In this document: positions 12,501 through 22,700 of the stretch, in pieces | Layout of the letters: each line of letters starts with the position of its first letter | How positions within the stretch are numbered: the stretch's first letter is position 1 | DNA from: Gonatopus flavifemur | Lineage: Eukaryota > Arthropoda > Insecta > Hymenoptera > Dryinidae | Length of the DNA: 64,000 nt | Direction: 5' to 3' | NCBI GenBank assembly: GCA_018340375.1 | Contig: JAFFJZ010000003.1 | Span: forward strand, 1,240,001 to 1,304,000 | Notes under the pieces: model-generated | Told to the model about the DNA's origin: nothing | The model's input: the letters and a program-made list of their open reading frames with translations, nothing else | The model's database searches: none | Program-made: the position numbers and the translations under genes

Positions 12501-15500
12501 TGCGATTCCCTGAATTTAAATCAGAAATTGTGGGGTGGACTTTTCAAAGGGATTCAACAAAATTCAGAGAGATTCAGAGGCATTCTGGGAAATTCTGAGA
12601 GAAATAAATTCAGTGGAATTTTTGGATTAAAATTTCAGAGACATTTAAGGAGTTTCTCTCTGGGGAATGTCCCAAAACATAAAGAGATTCGAATAAATTC
12701 AAGGACATTTTTCTACCATTTTATTAATCCAAATTTAGAGAGTAAGTACTCGAGGAGAACATTTAAAAAAATTATATACAATTGTATACAAATTATATAT
12801 AAATTATATATAATTTTGGAAATTTGTCCACTCGTGTGAGATCTCATATTTTCTACGAAGGAAAAACTAAAATTTTACCTTTTTCAAAGAAAATATTATG
12901 TTACTCATCGCACGTTGTTCCGCGCGCAATAGCCTTCGTGAAAATAACACGTGGGGGAGGATATATTGGGATTTTATAGAATATTTACAATTTATATATA
13001 AATGTTAATATTCGCGTTGTTGATAAGTTCTGCATGCTCTGTCGATGAGAATTTCATTCGTTGAAAATTCTTCTTTATCACAAGCGTATGTATAGATGAT
13101 ATCGTTTGGTATATCGAATATATAGATGGCGGTGGTGCAAAATAAGTGGGAAGTATCGTTAGTAGAGGTAGAGCTTCCAATATTTAGGTATTATCATCCG
13201 CCATTATAAGGTCTGAGGATAGAATGGGAGTACTTCATGTACCTACAGATTGACTCCACCAGCGCAACTTCATTTTTAGTTGCACCAGTGTATACATCAA
13301 GCGTGTACCTCCACTCCGTCCACAAACCCTAAAATGGCTGACGAGAATATTCTTAGCTCTATAGAACCTTAGTGGTATACTATAGTAATAGTAGCGGTAG
13401 CAACCAGGATTCTCAGACAAACTCAGTTCACTAATGGAGGCAAACTATATACGCATCGTACATGATCGATATATTTTTCCACAAAGTTCCCAGACAAAAT
13501 AGATTCTCTCGTTCACAGTGATATTCGTGATGTACACAATTTTTGCGGTGAGGAGCAAAACGGTACATTTGATGAAATATGAGATATTTAATTGATTACG
13601 CTGAAGATATTCATATTTATTTTGTATGCATTGTACGCGTGTGAGCTGTATGTACGAAAGATGCGATGCCAGCCGAATATTCTTATCATAACAATCGAGC
13701 ATGAACGTTTTGAAAGTAATGAATAAATATTCCGTTCGTGGCGAGTGAAATTCATCTTCTGTTTTATCAGATCTTCAATTTTTAAACGTGAAATATTACT
13801 TCTTGCATTGATATAGTTACTTGAAATTCAGGAATATCAAAAATATGTAGCGATATACGCGACCTTTGATCTACCACCTTATGATAATCTTATTTCTCGG
13901 GTCAAGACACCGTGGGGGTGTAACTCAGTGGTAGAGTGTCTGCTTCGCATGCTGAAAGTCCTGGGTTCAAATCCCAGCACCTCCATACCAACGTTATTTT
14001 TTGTTACTTTTGTATGTTCGAAAAATATTCTCAGGAATGAGAAATCCCTCCTTTATGTCACTTTGAAGGAGATATATAGATACCATATATGCGTATTTCA
14101 GTTAGTACTTATGATAGTATATTCTGTACAGATCCTATGAATATTCGATGAATGTCATTGTAGATAATCGATATCAAGGAAAAGTTGGAAAGCAACAGGT
14201 GGAACGTTGTGTACCGATTATTCATAATTCAAAAGAGTATAGAATAAGACGTACGTAATTTTATCGATGTGCTTATATCTCTATGAATTCATATATACGA
14301 TTTTCAATTGATTAAAAAAAGTGGAATCAGACAATGTTGTATCATTTGATAGGAATTTAATAGTTTATATATATATTGTTGTATTGCTGGGAAGTCGTTT
14401 TCTAAATTTATATAATTATTCTATGAATTCTATATAAATTTTGAGAAATTATTTTTGCATAAAAGTTGATACGACTGAGAGCCGAGTGGGAAAATTTTCC
14501 TCCATGAAAAGATAACTACTTGGTTAACCACTTCCCGCAATCCATTCGGTTAACCCCCTGCTCTCTAAATTTCTTGACGTGAAAAATTCACTCCCGAAGA
14601 GTGAAAATACTGCAAGTCCAGGAATAGTGGAATTCCACTGCTAAAGAGTGACTTTTCACTCCATGAGAGTGAATTCTCACTCCAACAGAGTGAAACATTG
14701 ATAACGTATAGACAAAAAAAATGTTTTCTTCGAATTACACAATAATTTTATTCTTACCGTCTTGCTTTTTCTCTTTCATGCGTGAAACTGTACGATAATT
14801 TTCCGAATAAACATTTTTCGATGTACCAACAATGTGAATTTTAGAAATCAACAATAATTGTTCAGTCACCTTCACAATTCAATCAATTCCTTATAATATT
14901 TCATGAAGGGATTTCTAATTGACCAAATGTTGTACTCGATGATATCGAATTTATCAGTGCTTTGTCGAGTGCACGACAAAGGGGCGAGAATTCAATTATC
15001 CAAAATCAATTCATTGGTTCTAATTGACTTCACCGCCTGTCCAAATCCGAAAGAGTGAGAATTTCACTCAAACGGAAAGATACATTCGCTTCTGGCTGAA
15101 ATTTCACTCCGTTAGATTGGAAAATTCAATCGAGTTTTACCCTGAAAAAAATAATTTTGTTGAAACATGATCGACAAGAGAATTTTGTTATCCCAACAAA
15201 ATTTTTGTCACGAAAATTAAATTCTTCTGTTAAGATGATAAGATTTTTTTGTTGGGATAACAAAATTCTTTCTTTGTTCCCATTTCAACAAAATAACTTT
15301 CCTCAGGGTAGGAACCAAATGAATTCTCAAGGATATATGGGAATCTCGCCGGACCTAATCTTTTGTAAAAATAAGTACTTAACGAGTTTTGAATCAAGTT
15401 TTATAGAACTCGATAGAAACTAAACATGTTCTCCCCGTTCAATTTCTCTTTGGAAAACTTACAATTGCCTTCACCATATTCACAAAAGTGTATACATCAT

Positions 15501-18500
15501 ATCCCCTTGAAACATGTTTTATGACAGACTGTTTTGAGAAATTCAACGCGATTTTCAAGTATCGGAAAATGAGAGAAGGTGCGTCCAAGAAAATCTTATA
15601 AAAGTGTGTAGGAAAAGATATGTACTGGTCAACCATTGGTCACTACTTGCTTTTTCCAGCTTTTAACTCTTCACCCTGCCACCCTTGCAGTTTTTTTTCC
15701 CTCCTTTCCACAAATGTATAATTCAAAAGGCATTCGTTCACGGTTCCAGTTGAGGTCCCTGAGAAACAGATGAACCTTTCACGCGGTTTGCCACCACGCT
15801 ACCAATTCGTGTAAGTGCTCATACATTTATGGATCACCTTTCAGCACACTATATATATATTCGATATTCGTTCTTTATCGCGCGTAACGCATCACCTTGC
15901 AGAAATACTTATTTACTTATATGAAACGGTCGACGCAAAGATTACTGAAATCCACAAATTGAAGAAAAAGCAATTAACTGAAACCTTTGATGATTAATGT
16001 ATGTAGTTATCGTACATCTTAGTCATGTATTATAAATTACTTCCTCCCGTTGGATTGAAAAAACAATAATAGACCCAATGACACGCGATTAAATATGAGA
16101 AAATTCTAAAATGAAGTTAAAGTAATTGCGTATTGATTCAGAACCCACGCCAAGGCCAGACAATTCGGGCAACCCCTCGGAGAGCTAGTTTTTAGAGGGG
16201 ACAAAGTGAAAAATGAAATATCAATCGTCCACCTTCGGAATCGCGATGCCAGATTACTAGCACTAGCGATGCTACGAAATTATCCCCTCCATGAATACAT
16301 CGTATAACACCCACGCTATAAGTATATATTTTGCACAATATTCTCACCAAATTCCATGAAATTTCATTTCGTCAAATTCTATGGATTTTTTCAACCAGGG
16401 TATCAACAAAAGATGTTAATTGATCAATTGCATGTCGTTAATTATAACTGGATATATTGATTTCGATACATCTAGCTGAGAGATTTGATAACTATTACCA
16501 AACGCTCGTGTTTATAGGGATAATTTTATTCCAATTGGATGTTTCGCAATTTATTGGCAAATAGGTAGATCACCTCGACACTCAAAGAACACTGCAAACA
16601 AATACACAGAGAGGTGAAATCGTTTCCCAGGGCAGAAATGTATCTTGATCCAAGAAATTTCGATTCTAGGATCGAAAAATTTTTCTATTTCTATAGACGA
16701 CTGTAATTGGGCACCAACACTCATCTCTCATTTGTTATACCGGAATGTTACACTCTACACCTGCGGTATATCATGAATTTATTCATTCTATTCCGAAACA
16801 TCTTCTATCGCGCAAATAAGCTTTCAATATAATTTTCATTGGTGTAATATTTTTCTGCGTTCAATCATCGCCACATTTTAATACCTTTTACGTACTACGA
16901 TATCCAATTGTCAATGAGATTCCTCTGTTCTTTTTTTTGAATTTTATTCTATTTCCTTGAATACTTATCGTTCACACGTTGGCCGTCTACTAATTGTACA
17001 ATTAAAACATAAGATAACGCAAAACCAATAAAATCCTACATAACTAAACGTACTTTCAATAAGTTTTGCCCTGGAAAAGATAAAACTGCGATTGAGAAAA
17101 TAGATTGTTTTGTGATAATGAAGTAATAACAACGATAAACGTGTTTTTTTTTCACAAAAAACAAATGAAAGATAAAAAAAATAGTTGAAAATGAAAAAAA
17201 ATTGAAAACCGAAAAATCAAATGAAATGTCTCATTGCGTTTCTTGGTGGGGAGTTTTTCAAGTGGAAGTTCATTCACGGATATGTATTCTAAAGTAACTT
17301 TCACATAAGTGTACGATGATTATCTTATGCGTATTATTATTTCGATTATTCAATTAACTCCTCTGGGACAGAGGAATTGATGAGAAAATTTTTGCTCAAC
17401 TTTGATAGATTTTGTTCCGAGAAATCTAATCGAAATCTCACAGATTTTATATCTGTTTCAAAGCGCTTCGAACGATCTAGCTTTCAGATCCTTTGAATAC
17501 TTTTCATTTTTATCCGTTTTCAACTGAACCTCAATTTAAGAATGTTTCCATGCACAAAAAGTTATAAGCATAAGAAGAAAATTCGAAATCGTATCAATTC
17601 ATTTTACATCTTGAAGGATAGGTAATCACAACCGTGATACATATTCCGTTCTATTCTCGTGCTCACGACTGTAGAGGAAGAATAATTAAGTTTTAATATC
17701 ATCATCCGTCATAAAATTAGTATAGATTCTCTTGGGATACCGTTCTTTTTTTCTTCCATCCTGCAAGATTTTCTGGTAATCTCGTTGCAAACCCTCCCTC
17801 TGGACTCCATTGCTAAGCTTTTGCCAAGGATTTTGATCCTTGCTTGATTGAAATTACTTCCGAATGCGTACTTGACGCTATCCATCGTTCTTTTCTCTTC
17901 TTCAAATACCTTCATATATTAGGGATATCAATTCTTGACGGAATCGATTATTTTTTTTATACAAAATATTTTCAATTTCTATCGATATTCCCTAAAAATT
18001 TATTAACCTTAGATATTTTTTTATTGAACAAAAAAAATCGATGCTGTTCAAGAATCGATATCCCTACCACCACATAGGGTGTTCCAGAAAACATTCCACC
18101 CCCTTCGAGAGGTGATTCCTGAGGCAAGAACAAGAAATTTTTTTCCTTCGGTGGAATATTTTGAAATGCTTAGCTTCGGAGTTCAAATACTTCAATGAAT
18201 TCAGCATCGAATTCAGCTCTGAAACTGAGCATTCTACAACTTTTTTTCCCGAGGGAAGAGTATTTTGGAAACTTCTCAAGTTTTGACATGAATTTAGTAG
18301 TCGCACTAATTCTTTATAGTCGATTCAGGCTTGAAATGTGAACATTAAAGAACCACGTTTCCCGTTGGTTATGAGGAAACTGAAATACAACACCTCGAAT
18401 GATCAGTTTTTCTTATCTAAGAATGCAATTTCAAGGAAGACAAACAAAATTATATCCTCGGTCAAATAAGAAGCTTTTGCATATCCTTATTTACTTTTTT

Positions 18501-19757
18501 GGTACTCGAAACAACGTGTATTTTATGGAGAAATAAAATCTCATGGCCGAGAGATTAACTTAACGCCCATTTAATTGACTCGGTTCTTTCATTTTTCAAG
18601 ACACTTCTCAATTTCATCCCCTTGATTATTTTCTCTTTCTTTGCGACTTGTTTTCTTTTTTCTCTATATTGTGAAGGAACTCTGTCATCCGCGTGCGGGA
18701 GAACAAAATTAGAAAGTATCGTGTTCTTCGTTAAAACTTTATCAAGCGAGTTCTACGCTTTTTAACGATCCCTTTGAATTAAGCGGATAACAATTATGTA
18801 CAAGATTATAAGTTCTCTTCAAGATTACTATTATTATTATTATTATTCCTTAGATGTTCTTTTTATCATGGACTCTCACGTGAAATGAAAAAGAAAAAAA
18901 CACATAGGCCTCATATAACTCTAATAGTACATAATCCATATCCATATATCTTAGAATATTATAGGTCTGCTGTAAAAAGTATTATAGGAATACTCCTACG
19001 ACATTTCCATCATTCTTTTCCTCATAAAATCACGTGGTTTTTGTTTATATAATCCGAGTTGTATCAGGGATAAAAGTGTACTGCATTCATCCATGTGGAA
19101 ATTGCCGAAATCGACGAACGAGCTGGTACTGGCGAGGTTATATTTGCCAAACTTCAGCGGGAACAATTGATTCTATCCAGGGTTATTATTATTTCTCAAT
19201 TGGCACGACCTATACGACGAATTTCAAGCGGTATAATTACCTACTAAACCAATCATATTGACTCCGGTCGCTTATAAAAACTAAGTATGAGAGAATAGAA
19301 ATGAAAAATGCAAACCTGACCGTTTAAATCATAGAAAATGAAGAGTGCGCTGCGAATTCAAGTGTTTTATCTCAATGCACTTGAAGTGTTTAAATCCTAT
19401 AACCACTTTTAAAACACTTCAAACTGTGTGAATATGTCGATAACTCGGACTAAGTGTTTTATAATCAAACGTTTAAGAATTGACTACACGATTTAGACAC
19501 TCTGAGTGGATCAAAATAAAACACTTGAATTTAGAGTGTGTGATCTATTATACGATTCAATCGATTTGCTTCTCTTACACGTGTAGTTTCGGAATATAAA
19601 GAATAGTAGAAAAGTGGAGAAAAAATAAATTATTCTACTTACCGACGGTAGTAAGTAACATATTATCCAATAACAAAGCAATGGCAACGATCACTAGGAC
19701 GAGTCTTCGTGATTCTCGACAACGTTGCAACCAACCATTCCATTCTACACCACCCAT
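6500..19757 (-). CDS. VMAT: Vesicular monoamine transporter, 11 coding exons (gene span)
   Basis: Major facilitator family proton antiporter (SLC18) that loads monoamines such as dopamine, serotonin, histamine and octopamine into secretory vesicles. Hand splicing joins 11 exons to 1512 nt, giving 503 residues, close to the usual VMAT length, and all introns are GT/AG with matching phases. Visible family landmarks are Asp31 in the first membrane helix ([16 protein letters not shown]), Lys140 ([13 protein letters not shown]), Arg191 (LARALQGIG), the loop motif GMLAERY, Asp400 ([10 protein letters not shown]) and Asp427 (AIGDVAFC). These correspond to the charged residues essential in mammalian VMAT2. 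The large first lumenal loop (about residues 48-130) has three sequons, NAT, NNS and NQT. The start is fixed by an in-frame TAA nine bases upstream of the ATG. The tail ends in [14 protein letters not shown], an acidic cytosolic end. About 12 membrane segments are expected. Confidence 0.97.
7073..7180. mobile_element. Repeat family B copy 1 (CCCAGAC ... GCTGTTAG)
   Basis: Starts CCCAGACAGCATAACGTGCC and ends CATTTTGCTGTTAG. The reverse complement of 62,192-62,301 gives the same order of blocks (CCCAGACGG, AACGTGCC, AACGTTTATGGA, GAGGTTTT, TTTTGCTGTTAG). About 108 bp, noncoding. Confidence 0.7.
8344..8415. repeat. Diverged family B fragment
   Basis: Contains AAACGTTCAGGTAACTACCC then CTACGCGTTATAAACATTGT and GGGGCATGTTGTGCTGT, in the same order as the 62.2-kb copy but with more differences. 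Fragment without clear ends. Confidence 0.45.
8699..8832 (-). CDS. VMAT: VMAT coding exon 10 (TM12, start of C-tail)
   Basis: Encodes [35 protein letters not shown] and APPTKEEKK. Donor GAAAAGAAG then GTAAGT, phase 0. If this donor is not used, translation continues for 47 more residues to a stop at 8,555-8,557 and gives a different C-terminus. Confidence 0.96.
8951..9220. repeat. Long foldback (inverted repeat) in VMAT intron 9
   Basis: The left arm starts CACACGAAGAATT at 8,951 and the right arm ends AATTCTTCGTGTGT at 9,220. The arms are about 125 nt each, roughly 80% or more complementary by eye over their whole length, and are separated by only about 20 nt (9,073-9,094). Shared blocks include ACAAAAATAGAA, CTAATGAAT and TTCAATNTTTGGGA. 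RNA from either strand would fold into a long hairpin. It could be a foldback-type MITE or a hairpin-siRNA precursor. Confidence 0.85.
9461..9488. repeat. TC dinucleotide microsatellite
   Basis: About 10 TC units then TTTCTCTTT. It lies between the foldback and tRNA-Gly. Confidence 0.9.
9623..9693 (+). tRNA. tRNA-Gly (anticodon GCC)
   Basis: Complete 71-nt cloverleaf. The acceptor stem GCATCGG pairs with CCGATGC, the anticodon loop is CTGCCAC with GCC at 9,655-9,657, and the T arm is CCGGG-TTCGATT-CCCGG. The internal A box (TGGTTCAGTGG) and B box (GGTTCGATTCC) for RNA polymerase III are intact, and a run of eight T follows within a few bases. It lies inside intron 9 of VMAT, opposite to the transporter's transcription. 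Confidence 0.98.
10233..10416 (-). CDS. VMAT: VMAT coding exon 9 (TM10-TM11)
   Basis: Encodes [20 protein letters not shown], then [19 protein letters not shown] and [10 protein letters not shown]. It contains the two aspartates (residues 400 and 427) that match the transport-essential Asp399 and Asp426 of mammalian VMAT2. Acceptor GGTTTTAG, donor GCAATTG then GTAAGT. Confidence 0.97.
10517..10568 (-). CDS. VMAT: VMAT coding exon 8 (52 nt, TM9)
   Basis: Short exon encoding [18 protein letters not shown]. Acceptor TTCGTTTCAG and donor TGTGT then GTAAGT. It is the smallest internal exon, and its phases (2 in, 0 out) fit both neighbours exactly. Confidence 0.95.
10858..11032 (-). CDS. VMAT: VMAT coding exon 7 (TM7-TM8)
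   Basis: Encodes [20 protein letters not shown], the block [18 protein letters not shown] and [17 protein letters not shown], all characteristic of VMAT. Acceptor TTTTCATAG, donor GGGCAG then GTGAGT, phase 1 in and 2 out. Confidence 0.97.
11136..11237 (-). CDS. VMAT: VMAT coding exon 6 (central cytosolic loop)
   Basis: Encodes [20 protein letters not shown] and [15 protein letters not shown], the loop between the two six-helix halves and the start of TM7. Acceptor ATGTCACAG, donor GCAGCAG then GTAAAA. Confidence 0.96.
11327..11509 (-). CDS. VMAT: VMAT coding exon 5 (TM5-TM6)
   Basis: Encodes [16 protein letters not shown], the cytosolic loop typical of VMATs, then [18 protein letters not shown] and [20 protein letters not shown]. 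Acceptor ATATTAG, donor GATGGAT then GTGAGT, phase 1 on both sides. This is the most strongly conserved block of the gene. Confidence 0.97.
11597..11739 (-). CDS. VMAT: VMAT coding exon 4 (TM3-TM4)
   Basis: Encodes [19 protein letters not shown] and [19 protein letters not shown]. Arg191 sits in the LARALQG motif of TM4. The acceptor is TTTTTTTCAG and the donor TATCAG then GTAAAT. It follows intron 3 of only 88 nt. Confidence 0.97.
11828..11984 (-). CDS. VMAT: VMAT coding exon 3 (TM2)
   Basis: Acceptor TTCATTTAG and donor CATAA then GTAAG, phase 1 in and phase 2 out. It encodes the end of the lumenal loop (sequon NQT) and the conserved TM2 block [20 protein letters not shown] with Lys140, which in mammalian VMAT2 forms an ion pair with an aspartate in TM11. 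Confidence 0.96.
12238..12435 (-). CDS. VMAT: VMAT coding exon 2 (end of TM1, lumenal loop)
   Basis: Begins [18 protein letters not shown] after the acceptor TTCCACAG and ends with a phase-1 donor at TCCATTG then GTAATT. It encodes most of the large, poorly conserved lumenal loop between TM1 and TM2. The loop is rich in Thr, Pro and Ser, contains a CICP segment, and carries two N-glycosylation sequons (NAT and NNS). Confidence 0.95.
12527..12832. repeat. TTCAGAGA-rich repeat with ATATATAAATTATATATAA end
   Basis: A run of GATTCAGAG/AATTCAGAGA motifs, followed by TTATATATAAATTATATATA and ATTTGTCCACTCG. The end block recurs at 51.24-51.29 kb (TTATATATAAATTATATATA then ATTTTTCTACTCG). Located just upstream of exon 2 in VMAT intron 1. 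Confidence 0.5.
13914..13985 (+). tRNA. tRNA-Ala (anticodon CGC)
   Basis: Complete 72-nt cloverleaf with acceptor stem GGGGGTG/CACCTCC. It keeps the G3:U70 wobble pair that identifies alanine tRNAs. The anticodon loop TTCGCAT has CGC at 13,946-13,948, the D stem ACTC/GAGT is paired, and the T arm is CTGGG-TTCAAAT-CCCAG. The anticodon stem has one T-T mismatch. A and B boxes are present and a T-run follows about 10 nt downstream. It sits in VMAT intron 1 on the opposite strand. Confidence 0.97.
15138..15310. mobile_element. MITE with TACCCTGA inverted ends
   Basis: Left end TACCCTGAAAAAAATAATTT then TGTTGAAA. The right end is the complement (TTTCAACAAAATAACTTTCC then TCAGGGTA), flanked by TA. 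Internally it has a second palindrome around TTGTTATCCCAACAAAAT / TTTTTTGTTGGGATAACAAAA. Noncoding and 173 bp. Confidence 0.8.
16344..16399. repeat. Right half-copy of MITE J
   Basis: Contains CATGAAATTTCATTTCGTCA then AATTCTATGGATTTTTTCAA and CCAGGG, matching the right end of the 40.4-kb element. The left end is missing. Confidence 0.55.
17919..18066. mobile_element. MITE with GGGATATC inverted ends
   Basis: Left end TAGGGATATCAATTCTTGAC, right end the complement of TAGGGATATCGATTCTTGAA, both continuing into an ATCGATT-polyT block and flanked by TA. It shares the GGGAT start and the ATCGATT motif with elements at 2.4, 48.9 and 63.8 kb, so it is probably of the same superfamily. Confidence 0.78.
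19353..19533. mobile_element. Inverted-repeat element E, copy 1
   Basis: Left arm AATTCAAGTGTTTTATCTCA then ATGCACTTGAAGTGTTTAAA. The right arm read in reverse is AATTCAAGTGTTTTATTTTG then ATCCACTCAGAGTGTCTAAA. The motif GTGTTTTA recurs internally. A shorter copy lies at 58.3 kb. Located just downstream of VMAT exon 1. Confidence 0.75.
19643..19757 (-). CDS. VMAT: VMAT coding exon 1 (start codon, first half of TM1)
   Basis: Encodes [18 protein letters not shown] followed by [20 protein letters not shown]. The donor is TACCGTCG then GTAAGT, phase 1. The exon reads back into an in-frame TAA, so this ATG is the start. An acceptor-like TTTGCAG ending at 19,788 suggests that about 30 nt of 5' UTR (19,758-19,787) share this exon and that a further non-coding exon lies upstream (higher coordinates). 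Confidence 0.95.
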
Positions 19758-19787
19758 TATCTCTTAAATTATTCTTGTTCCGATGAT
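19758..19787 (-). other. VMAT: Probable 5' UTR part of VMAT exon 1
   Basis: On the minus strand a pyrimidine-rich TCTTCTTTGCAG precedes this 30-nt segment, which has a stop codon in frame with the start. The real promoter is therefore probably further upstream. Inference from the splice signal only. Confidence 0.5.
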
Positions 19788-22700
19788 CTGCAAAGAAGAT
19801 GATAAGAAATATCAAAATTGGACTATACCGTATTAAACTGAAATTGATATAATATGAATAACACGTCATTTTCACCCCAGCTTCGAAAGTTCAACTCTTA
19901 CTTAACGCACGCTGTTCTCGCAATTCAGTTGGAACAAACGAATGTTACATGCCAATGATGTAACAAAGTTATCCATCTGTTTGTTCGAAACACGTACCAG
20001 TTAGATTACACGATTCGGTACCTGCAGGTGCATCAAAATTCATTCGATGTAACTGATATGTATTTAAAACGGACACTTTTATGATTCTTTAACGTCATTG
20101 GTATGTAAAATTCATTTGTTTTGGCAAGGAATATCCTTCAACGAATATCAATTAATAGGATCCCAATTAATTTTATCCGAACTTGAACAATTACAAATAA
20201 TATCTTCGATTTCTCTCGGCTAGAAAATTTGAAATTGAACATCTTCTCACGCATCAATTATAATATTTCAAAATAAAAATCAGATAAATCGAATCACGAA
20301 AGACAATGAAATCTCAAAATATTGTGCTTTTATCGATATCTTATTTTCATTAGGATTAATAACAATAGCATCATGATGTTTCTGTAAAAAGTAAAGTATC
20401 TATTCCAGATTATAAGTAGAAAAGCTTTCATCTCGTTGGCGATTCTTATTTCTTACATCACACTTCAAAGATTTCAGATAAAAATCGAACGATGGGTCTT
20501 TATACATAAAACAATTATTTTTTCTTCTTTTAACCTCGATAAAATTTCATTGCTATGAACGACATGAAACTGAGGTAGGCCGAGAGCGTGAAATAATTGA
20601 GTTATTACGTGCTTTGTGCTGTGAATAAAAGGGAAGTAACTCAGTATGAATTACAAAACGAATGAATGAAGATGAAAGCAAGAGTGGGGACGTGTTAAAA
20701 GCCTGTAATTAATGCATTTAATGACGTTATCGTAAACGAATGAAAATTTCATGTCAAAACGTTCACGATACTTGCCACTTTTCATTTTCAACAAAAATTT
20801 TTCCTCTTTTCTTTCATTTCGAGCGTTCGAAATAAAAGGGAACTATCGATCGTTTATCGTCTCACCACAAAACGAAATCACTTCTGATATTTAGCATGTT
20901 CCCCACAGATATATGATATTGAAAGGGCGGTTTTAGAACACTGAATTTATTAGATGAAAGTCAAGTTTTGGTTTCGCAAAATTTTTGTCCTATCTCTTTC
21001 CTCGTGTGATGGAGAGTGCAGACATCGCTTTTGTGAATTTTTTCCACCGCGATTGACACAAAAAATCATTTCACTCATTTTGCACCAAGAGATCAGTTGA
21101 AATACATTCATTTGAAGCACAATTATATAGAATTTTTATCGAATTCACGCTCACTCCCTACCGAGGAGATCTCGAACGATATCGGTGAAAAAATTTACAA
21201 ATACACCGTGTTTTCACAGTGTAAATTCGTTCAAATACCAAGGGTTTCACACTCGAGGGAGAAAACCAATCGAATAGATATGGACGATACGTTCTTGAAA
21301 TTTTAATTTTGAAGTCTGCATACCCTTAAAAATCAAACCATTCGATTCAGTAGGGAGCAATACATCGGTGAGAAAAAAAGGCATCCAGCGTGCGACGTTT
21401 TCAACTTTAACACAGGGACTTGAAAATAGAAAATTGTCATGACCGATACCGCTGAAGTTTGAAAATCGTTAGTCATGAGACATTAGAAAGTAAACATGAG
21501 AAACTGTAATTTGAAGTGTATGAAACTGAATTTTCAAGTACGGAATGCACCGATTAGGAATGTTATCAGAAAAATTGAAGATATTATGTATCATTATAGT
21601 ATCATTTTGTATTAAATGACAAATTTGTTCCAATAAACGGTTCAGACTTCAACGACATCATACCTCGTTTAATATGGAGGATAAAAAAATACATATAACT
21701 GTTATAAGAGTTTTTTGTGTTAAAAGTTTTATTAATACTTTTTGTCTGCTAATATGAAATTTTAATTGAGATAAGGATATAATCGATCCAATAAAATCTA
21801 TTGGAATAAAATCCGGCGACTCGATTATTTTTCTCGATGTTCAATGACTGGAATAAATGTTTGAAGCGCAATTCTTTGGTAGAAATGTGCTTCGAGTACC
21901 GGAAACCCAAATGGCGAATTGTTACAAAATTGCAGCTCGTGGGTGGATAGGAAAGTAAGTAAGTAAATGGCTTTGAATAAAAGAATATTCAAAAATCTAT
22001 GTGAGTCACGTGTCAATAGTAGTTTCTTTCATATCAATGATACATACTTTTCAATATCTAATATTTTTCATTTAACCACGGTTCTAAAATAACGAACAAC
22101 TATGAGGAACAAATTTTCAATACATCAGTATTCACAAATATTCTCCACTTCACATTGTACCACACTTTTACATTCATACTTCGCTTGACCGCTGAAAGAA
22201 GTAGAACTGAGAGGCGAGTTATGAGTAACGGTGTTCAAACTAATAAGAGTACTAAACATAAGCGATCCTATGGATTAACGAATTGACACTTGACGGCTGG
22301 AGAATTTGCATTTATTCAGATGTATTTAATGAAATATATTTTGAATTAATTGATATACGAGATTAATTTATCGTACGAGGCGATTGAACTTGAACGACTA
22401 CATTTCTCTTCAAATTTCTGCAGTAAATTAATGCGTGGTAGCGCTGATCGATCTTGACGGAATCGGTTCTTTTTGAAAAAAATTTTTATCGAATTTCGAT
22501 CGAGATTTTATAAAAATCGAAACATTGGATTAATTTACACCATGAGTAGGGATTTTTCCGAGTACCAGATAGATTTCTAGAAATGTTTTTGATGTCTTTT
22601 TCCTCGGAATTAACAATTCTAAAAAAATTGACAAAATACTCAAAAAATTTCGAATAGCTCGACAAATTCCGAGTACTTTGAAAAACTAGAGAAGCTCAAA

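Larger units (their letters stand above)
12436..19642. other. VMAT intron 1 (7.2 kb)
   Basis: Holds tRNA-Ala, the TTCAGAGA repeat, MITEs at 15.1 and 17.9 kb, a half MITE J, element E copy 1, and a repeat of AGAGTGA/TCACTC at 14.58-14.70 and 15.05-15.13 kb. No coding exon seen. Large first introns often carry enhancers, but I cannot identify any. Confidence 0.75.

Noticed and set aside
18070..18300. Segment starting GGGTGTTCCAGAAAACATTC as a transposon end
   Set aside because: The opening words look repeat-like, but I could not find a second copy or a complementary end in this window.
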